Shown here piece after piece: positions 58,265 through 64,000 of a stretch of DNA of 64,000 nucleotides (the stretch's first letter is position 1; every line of letters starts with the position of its first letter). Location: positions 76,733,628 through 76,797,627 of the forward strand of contig OY978525.1 of the NCBI GenBank assembly GCA_963854835.1. The letters run 5' to 3'. The notes beneath the pieces are model-generated. The model was not told the origin of the DNA and ran no database searches. It saw only the letters and a list, made by a program, of their open reading frames with translations. A program made the translations under genes and the position numbers. Origin of the DNA: Megamerina dolium. Its lineage: Eukaryota; Arthropoda; Insecta; Diptera; Megamerinidae.

Positions 58265-58679
58265 TGTTTCAGCGGGGAGCGAGTGGGAATGCCGTTGGGC
58301 TTGCTGCGATGTGGTGCACTTGCCTAGAGTTGTTTGGGTGGTTGTTACTATAAATAAACGTCTTTCTTCACTTTGTCACAAATGAAATATCTCGCACTTT
58401 CTTTAAAATTATTTATTTATTAAATATAATTTAAACATTTGTTATTTAATAGAATACGGGAGGGAAATGTCGCGCACTGTGTCGAGGGAGTTTTTATCAA
58501 CAATGTAAAAATATATAAAAATGGAAAGTGAGGAGTATAAAGTAAAAGAAAATAGAGTATGGGAGTGAGAGATAGAGAGAATTAGAGAATTAGAAATTGC
58601 GGAACGAATACAATTAGGGTTGCTAACCCTTCGAAACCTTATACGGGCAATGCGCGACACACATCTTCTGGCGTAGACA
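58265..58679 (-). repeat. BEL3 5' LTR
   Basis: 415 bp; same ends as the other LTR. Followed on the plus strand by the GATAG duplication and LINE C sequence. Confidence 0.94.
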
Positions 58680-59589
58680 GATAGGAAACATGGAGATGTC
58701 CATTACCACCTGACCCAGTTTCTCAGTGACCATGGATGCTTTAGAGAATATCTTTATAAATAAAAAACACGTTGATCACCCGTGGTGTCTCTATTACAAG
58801 CACGAAATTGAGAACGCACAACATGTGCGTTAGGAGAGATTTACCCAATGCATGCTCTCCTTGAAAGAAGCATGGTACACGTCAGCAGACATCCTTACAA
58901 GAATGATGCAAAGATTACGACGTGGCTCCCGTTCGCCACGTACGAGAAATAGTGAAGAGTGAATAACACTCAAAAATCCTGCCTTGCGAAAGAATGCCTT
59001 GACTGGTGGTACCGCAAGGATGAACAGGACAGTGATATCGGGGGAGGTGGTTTTAGTACGTAGGTACATATTGGGGCATAGCCTCATTGTGTGAATCATG
59101 CATGCTGGGAGTACGGACTACTCAGTATCTATGAAGATTTCCACCTTCCAGCGTATCGAAGCAAAAAAAAAACATACCAACCTACAATCCATAATCTACA
59201 ATCGAGTCACACCTCATGTGTGTATGTATGACCCATTGTGTAGGAAAAGTAACTTTTGATATTCATACACATGAATAATCTACGTGAATTTTGTTATCAT
59301 GGAATGTCTAAACCATTCCCGCAAGGCATGCTCCATAAGAGGGTGACGTTGTGACAATCCCGCGGCTACCCTAGTCAAAAACCCAAATCTAAGGTGGAAC
59401 CGTGGGGGTGCACGGTTCATAATATGCGAACTCAGAATAGCTACCGCCTTCTGTTTTAAACTAGGCTTCCCTTGGCAACCTAGCTCTACCAAGGGTGACT
59501 TCCAGACTACTCGTGAGAATTATTTATGGAAATTAATAACAATAAAAATAAAAAAAATTAATTCGATGGGACACCGGTTCCATCCGAAA

Positions 59590-60393
59590 TAAACTTCGCC
59601 TACACGGCTAACACAAATACATACAGTCTAGCACTAATTGAAACCCTGAGAAACCCGGAACTGCCCATCACCAAACCTTTAACGGAACACGGTGGAAACA
59701 CTGGCTCTTCGGGATTGACTGCAAGGAGAATAGTGACAGATTTGCAGGAGGATTTAAGTTCGTCCGACTCTGAAGCCACTTTGGCCATTCAAGCTATCCC
59801 AGAAAACGTCCTCCTCCAATATCTGGACGTGGGCGACCGGTTGAACGCATGGCGCTCTCAAGCGAAACAGGCTTCGTTAAACTTTCCTCTAAAGAGAGGA
59901 GAAGATTTAAGCAAGCCACCCAACATGGCTCATCGGAAAAACTTACTATGAAGAGGAACCGTTCCGAAGATGAGACGCCTGCGCGTTCCCTGACTCCAGA
60001 GAAAATTACTCTGATTCAGGACGCTATCAGCGAAGTCATCATCGAACAGCCGAAAGATAGAGTAGGCCCCGAATTCGAGGGCTGTATCCCTCGCTCCGGC
60101 TGGCTCCTTCTTGTCTGCATAAATGCAGGCACGGCAGCATGGGTAATGGAACATGCTTGCCATATCGCCGAAAAAAGCTCGGTAAATATCTCCATAGTGG
60201 AGGAAAAAGATTTCCCCGAGACTAATGTAGTCCTTGGCTTTTTCCCCCACTGCTCCAACACTGACGACGGCAAGATTCTTGCGACAATAAGTGCGCAGAA
60301 TCTAATATCTACCGAGCATTGGAAAGTGGTACAACGGGTACCCCAAGGCGATATATTGCGATTGGCCATCGTTATAAATGACGAGACAATGTG
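59590..60393 (+). pseudogene. LOA LINE ORF1
   Basis: Frame one (59590-59951): TGGNTGSSGLTARRIVTDL-like sequence and LQYLDVGDRLNAWRSQAKQA. It shifts to a 181-codon frame (59849-60394) with TPEKITLIQDAISEVIIEQP, CIPRSGWLLLVCINAGTAAW, NVVLGFFPHCSNTDDGKILA and LISTEHWKVVQRVPQGDI. This is the conserved RNA-binding-like core found in LOA-group ORF1 (DUF4780-type, from recall). It ends with an in-frame stop at DETM. A Ser/Thr-rich tail continues to about 60850. Confidence 0.78.
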
Positions 60394-60996
60394 ATTACTT
60401 TCCGAGCGGAAGTCTAAAATAGCTTACCGTTTCGGCCACACTAAACTGGTACCAACCCGTGTCACCGGTGGTACTGAAGAGGGAGCCGAAACTACTGTGG
60501 TAGATGGAACTGTATCACAAAACACAGTCCATAAGGATCCTTCTGCTTCCGAAGAGGTTCCGAACTCGGGTTTGCGAAGGGAGCTGAACTATCAGCCGGC
60601 CACCAGTAAAGGATCCAGTTCTTTACTGGCAAGGTCTGGGGGCGCGTTTAGTTCTTCTGACCCGAGCCCGTTCGGTAAGGCCAAGCTTGTTACAACCAAA
60701 GGCCCAACAAACGAAACAACGTCAAATGGAACAATAAATCAAGCCACAGTGCTTGGCTTTAAAATGGCAAAGGCTAGGCTTATAAGCAAAAGCACCCCCC
60801 CTCCGGCAGCATGCTGTCTGACACTCAGGCCTTTAGGCATGGTGGAAGTCTAGCGAGACAACAGGCCATCCCACTTCCTAAGGTCAAAAATTCTCAGCCT
60901 TTTTAGGGTCTAAGCCCATTATGCCAAAGGCTGCGAAATGTAAGGGGAATAGACAGGACAAGAAAATCTTGTCCAAAGTTTATTACAGAAGGATCT

Positions 60997-63900
60997 ATGA
61001 GCGCCATAAGGGTGCTCCAGGCAAATCTGCACTACGCCAAAGGCGCGTCGGCCACCGCCTGTAGACTCTTTGCAGAAAGATCTTTCGACCTAGGGCTTTT
61101 TCAGGAACCCTGGATCATAGGTTGCCAATTCCGAGGACTCAAAACGAGCGGAGGTAGGTTGATCTATGATAAGTCAGTGGCTGTGCCACGCACAGCTATC
61201 TTAATTGACGAATCAATCAATCACCTTTCACTAACTTTATTCCAGAGACCTCACAGGGGCAAATATAGAGGTCGCTGTTAACAACAGAACTCAGGAAATT
61301 GTTCTGGCGTCTGCATATTTTCCCGGTGAACATATGGATTCACCGCCGGCCGAAGTTCAACAACTGGTTGAATATTGCCGGAGACAAAAACTAAAATTCG
61401 TCATCGGGTGCGACGCAAATGCGCACCGCATAAAGTCTCCACTGGAACTAGAGGTAGCAGCGGAAAAATACCAAAATCTTCTATTCACTGCCCTAAACAG
61501 CAGTAACTCTGCTCGACCTACAGTACTGAACCGAATGGTTCCATGGTAGAACGAGCAACTTGAAAACAAAAGAAAGAAGGTTAGGATACTATTCAAAAGG
61601 GGGAAAAACTGGTCGTTGGACAGAATATAGGTTTAACCTTTCTGAATTTAACATTCTGATCAGAAAATCTAAACATAACTCTTGGAGAAGACACTGTGAT
61701 CACTCAAATTGCATCGGTCTTCTAAAGAAACCGGACGGACCTTTCACACGAACTCGCAAAGAAACCCTGGAATATTTATTGCAGGTACATTTTCCAGGAT
61801 CAGTAACACAAACAAATACGCTAGTAGACGGGCAAACAGTCTATCCGGTGATATATTCGACAAAGACAAAGTCAGTGGGCAGTGTCATCCTTCCTACCTT
61901 ACAAGGCCCCGGGGGTGATGGGCTCTTCCCAGCTATCCTTCAAATGCCTTAGATTCAACGCTGGAACAGCGTTGCATCTCATAGTCTCTTCCGAGCCAGT
62001 TACAAATTTGGGTATATTCCGAGCGCGTGGAGGAAAGGAAACGTGATTTTTATCCCCAAACAAGGAAATAAACCAACAGAACTCCCGAAATCGTTCCGTC
62101 CCATCAGTTTAACTTCTTTCATTCTGAAAACAATGGCACGACTAATAGATCTTCACATCAAGCAAAGGCTTGAAACTTCCACCCCCCTACACAAGAATCA
62201 ATTCGCCTACACCAAAGACAAATCAACCGAATCTGCATTACATTATCTCGTATCCAAAATCGAAAAATCCTTCGAATCCAAAGAACTAGCTTTTTGTGCT
62301 TTTCTGGACATAGAAAGTGCTTTCGACAATACTGCGTATGAATCTATCACTAGAGCTTTGGCACGTAGAGATATAGAGGAATTCTCATTGATTTGGGTAA
62401 AAGCTATGCTGGAAAACCGAGATATTTAAGCAAATTTAGGAAATACCAAAGTAAACGTCAGAGCTGTTAAAGGCTGTCCCTGAGGGGGCGTTCTTTTCCC
62501 ACTACTATGGCCTTTCGTTATAGAGGACCTCCTAGTCAAACTCTCTTCAACCGGTTTCGATGTAATCGGCTATGCAGACGACCTTACTATCCTTGTTACA
62601 GGGAAAAGTGGTAGTACGTTATCAAATCGCATGACGTATGCTCTTCAAATTACTGATCGATGGTGCGCCACAGAAGGCCTCCGTATAAATCCACAGAAAG
62701 CGGTTGTTGCTCTATTCACAAGAAAGTACAAACCCGATTTCGGCGAAGTGCATCTCCAAAACTCTATCTCGAATTCTCAAATGAAGTCATATATCTAGGC
62801 ATCATCCTGGACCGAAGACTAAATTGGAATTCCCACTTAAGCTACACGCTAAATAAGGAGACTAAACTTATTTGGACTTGAAAACGATTTTTTGGCAAAA
62901 CATAGGGTTTATCACCAAAAATAATTTTCTGAATGTACACCACCATGGTTAGGTCAATTGTAAGCTACGCTGCAGTGGTGCGGTGGCCAAAAGTTACCAA
63001 AATATCAGCAATCCGTGAATGCAATAAACTTCAAAGACTGGCGTGTCTATCTCTAACCGCGGCTGTGAAATCTTGTCCCACGGATGCACTAGAGGCTCTG
63101 GTAGGACTCCTACCGCTTAACATGCATATTCAAAAATCAGCAGCAATCAGTGCCATTCGCATGAACCTTTTCCACAGTTCAACTTCGAGTTCAAGTGGCC
63201 ACGAAACACTCATCAAAAACATACCAAATATAGAAATATGTTCTAACTCAGATTCTATGCCTCAGGAACTACGCTTTCCTAGGCACTTCTCCATAATCAT
63301 CCCAGACAGACTGGAATGGAAAACGAATAACAACTTAATACCCTCAAAACATAATTACGGATCGAAAACAGACGAAGATACAGGCGTCGGGATATACGGT
63401 CCTAATACCCGCATATCTGTCGCAATGGGCTCGTGGCCAACTGTCTTCCAAACAGAAATACATGCCATAGATCTTTGTGCATGTCATATACATGACAAAG
63501 GGCTCAAAGGAGCGCGCATTCTTATTTGCTCAAATAGCCAAGCTGCCATCAAATCTCTCTCCTCATGAGAGTTCTCCTCAAAACTAATCACCGAATGTTT
63601 CCTTATCCTACAAAAACTCTCTATGCGTAACAAGCTCACATTATGTTGGGTGCCGGGGCACAAAGGAATTGAGGGCAATGAAGTGGCGGACGAACTAGCC
63701 AGAGCTGGCTCGTCTTCTCCACTGACGGGCCCGGAACCTTTCTGTGGGCATCGGTCAAAGCTATGATAGAAAAACATTATCACGACAAATACCTTCTACA
63801 ATGGACAAATACGACGGGTCTTCGCCAAGCGAAAGCTCTCATCAGCTTTAATGCAGCAGAACAAACCTACACCTAATAACCGGATATCTCTCACGACATA

Positions 63901-64000
63901 ACTGGTTAAGATACCACCTCCACAAAATGGGACTATCCAGGGACATGGAGTGTAGACTCTGTCTGGAGGAGGATGAAACATCAATCCACATTCTTGCGAA
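60997..64000 (+). pseudogene. LOA LINE ORF2 (endonuclease, RT, RNase H), decayed
   Basis: MSAIRVLQANLHYAKGASAT starts the endonuclease with LGLFQEPWIIG and KFVIGCDANAHR. A deletion near 61540 removes its end. RT: KSFRPISLTSFILKTMARLI (about 62095), QFAYTKDKSTESALHYLV, FLDIESAFDNTAYESIT and the catalytic GYADDLTILV (about 62567). RNase H: TGVGIYGPNTRIS, TVFQTEIHAIDLC and ILICSNSQAAIKSL, where Asn replaces the usual Asp of DSQ. A final VPGHKGIEGNEVADELAR block is intact. Frame breaks near 61290, 61550, 61950, 62430, 62880 and 63567. Confidence 0.85.

Larger units (their letters stand above)
53162..58679 (-). mobile_element. BEL-derived LTR element (BEL3), 5-bp TSD, no RT or integrase
   Basis: LTRs of 421 and 415 bp, TSD GATAG (53157-53161, 58680-58684), total 5518 bp. 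Minus orientation: primer site at 58263, a leader of about 1.5 kb, an open gag, two zinc-binding modules, a 3' region of about 1 kb and a polypurine tract. RT, RNase H and integrase are wholly absent, and the protease is deleted. The LTRs differ by roughly six substitutions plus small indels, so it is moderately young. The layout is shared with the older BEL2. Confidence 0.93.
49628..59173 (+). mobile_element. R1-clade LINE C, split by BEL3
   Basis: Parts 49628-53161 and 58685-59173. The 5' side shares AACAACAACAATAACAG with LINE A's leader but lacks the upstream leader, so it is 5' truncated. The 3' side ends in an A10 run at 59164-59173. Both parts join at the GATAG target of BEL3. No clear TSD was found. 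The RT catalytic part is deleted. Confidence 0.85.
59174..64000 (+). mobile_element. LOA-clade LINE, decayed, runs off the window
   Basis: Plus strand. About 380 bp of leader-like sequence without coding signal (59174-59560; the 5' limit is not provable), ORF1, then ORF2 with endonuclease, RT and RNase H. The last visible codons read YHLHKMGLSRDMECRLCLEE, a C-terminal zinc-binding block, so little is missing at the end. Several frameshifts and in-frame stops. Confidence 0.85.

Overview
The window looks like repeat-dense, probably heterochromatic DNA from a fly (Diptera, probably a higher fly). It is AT-rich eukaryotic DNA with no operons. Every protein signal I recognise belongs to a transposable element: gypsy and BEL/Pao LTR retrotransposons, LINEs of the RTE, I, Jockey, R1 and LOA clades, mariner/IS630-type transposons, and hAT-like and piggyBac-like non-autonomous elements. 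I found no host gene, no rRNA, no functional tRNA and no CRISPR array. The species call is inference. The element calls rest on protein motifs, terminal inverted repeats (TIRs), LTR pairs and target-site duplications (TSDs) read from the sequence.

Layout. 1-1.5 kb: gypsy pol remnant. 1.74-2.12 kb: tRNA-derived SINE. 2.26-4.65 kb: RTE LINE copy A (minus), endonuclease deleted. 5.36-5.76 kb: BEL-type LTR remnant. 5.76-15.7 kb: decayed I-clade LINE (minus), split by an IS630-type fragment (9.7-10.2 kb) and by a TTAA-flanked piggyBac-like element (10.43-14.52 kb). That piggyBac-like element itself holds a full-length RTE copy B with one uninterrupted ORF of about 1000 codons. 15.7-16.6 kb: mariner relic. 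18.40-24.13 kb: IS630-type transposon sitting in a TA microsatellite and split by a young BEL/Pao element (19.02-23.82 kb, 647-bp LTRs, TSD AATAC). 24.5-25.2 kb: mariner relic. 25.3-26.4 kb: hAT-like element with 8-bp TSD. 26.4-32.1 kb: old BEL-derived element (minus) carrying a mariner (29.09-30.32 kb). 32.16-33.03 kb: deletion-derivative mariner.

33.1-49.6 kb is a large interrupted palindrome. Its arms (about 1.4 kb of matching sequence each) face each other around a 1.6-kb gypsy fragment. The left arm is broken by an R1-clade LINE (A) and by a hAT-like element that contains a Jockey LINE. The right arm is broken by a different R1-clade LINE (B). Both R1-clade LINEs went into the same ACAY-type microsatellite spot of their arm. 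49.6-59.2 kb: a third R1-clade LINE (C), split by a BEL-derived element with 5-bp TSD GATAG (53.16-58.68 kb). 59.2-64 kb: decayed LOA-clade LINE running off the window.

Relative ages follow from the nesting: I-LINE, then piggyBac-like element, then RTE B; palindrome arm, then hAT-like element, then Jockey; IS630 element, then BEL1; LINE C, then BEL3. The two BEL-derived copies (26.4-32.1 and 53.2-58.7 kb) share an unusual layout: gag, zinc-binding module, a protease or its remains, then a second zinc-binding module, with no reverse transcriptase or integrase. This suggests a propagated non-autonomous family rather than two chance deletions.
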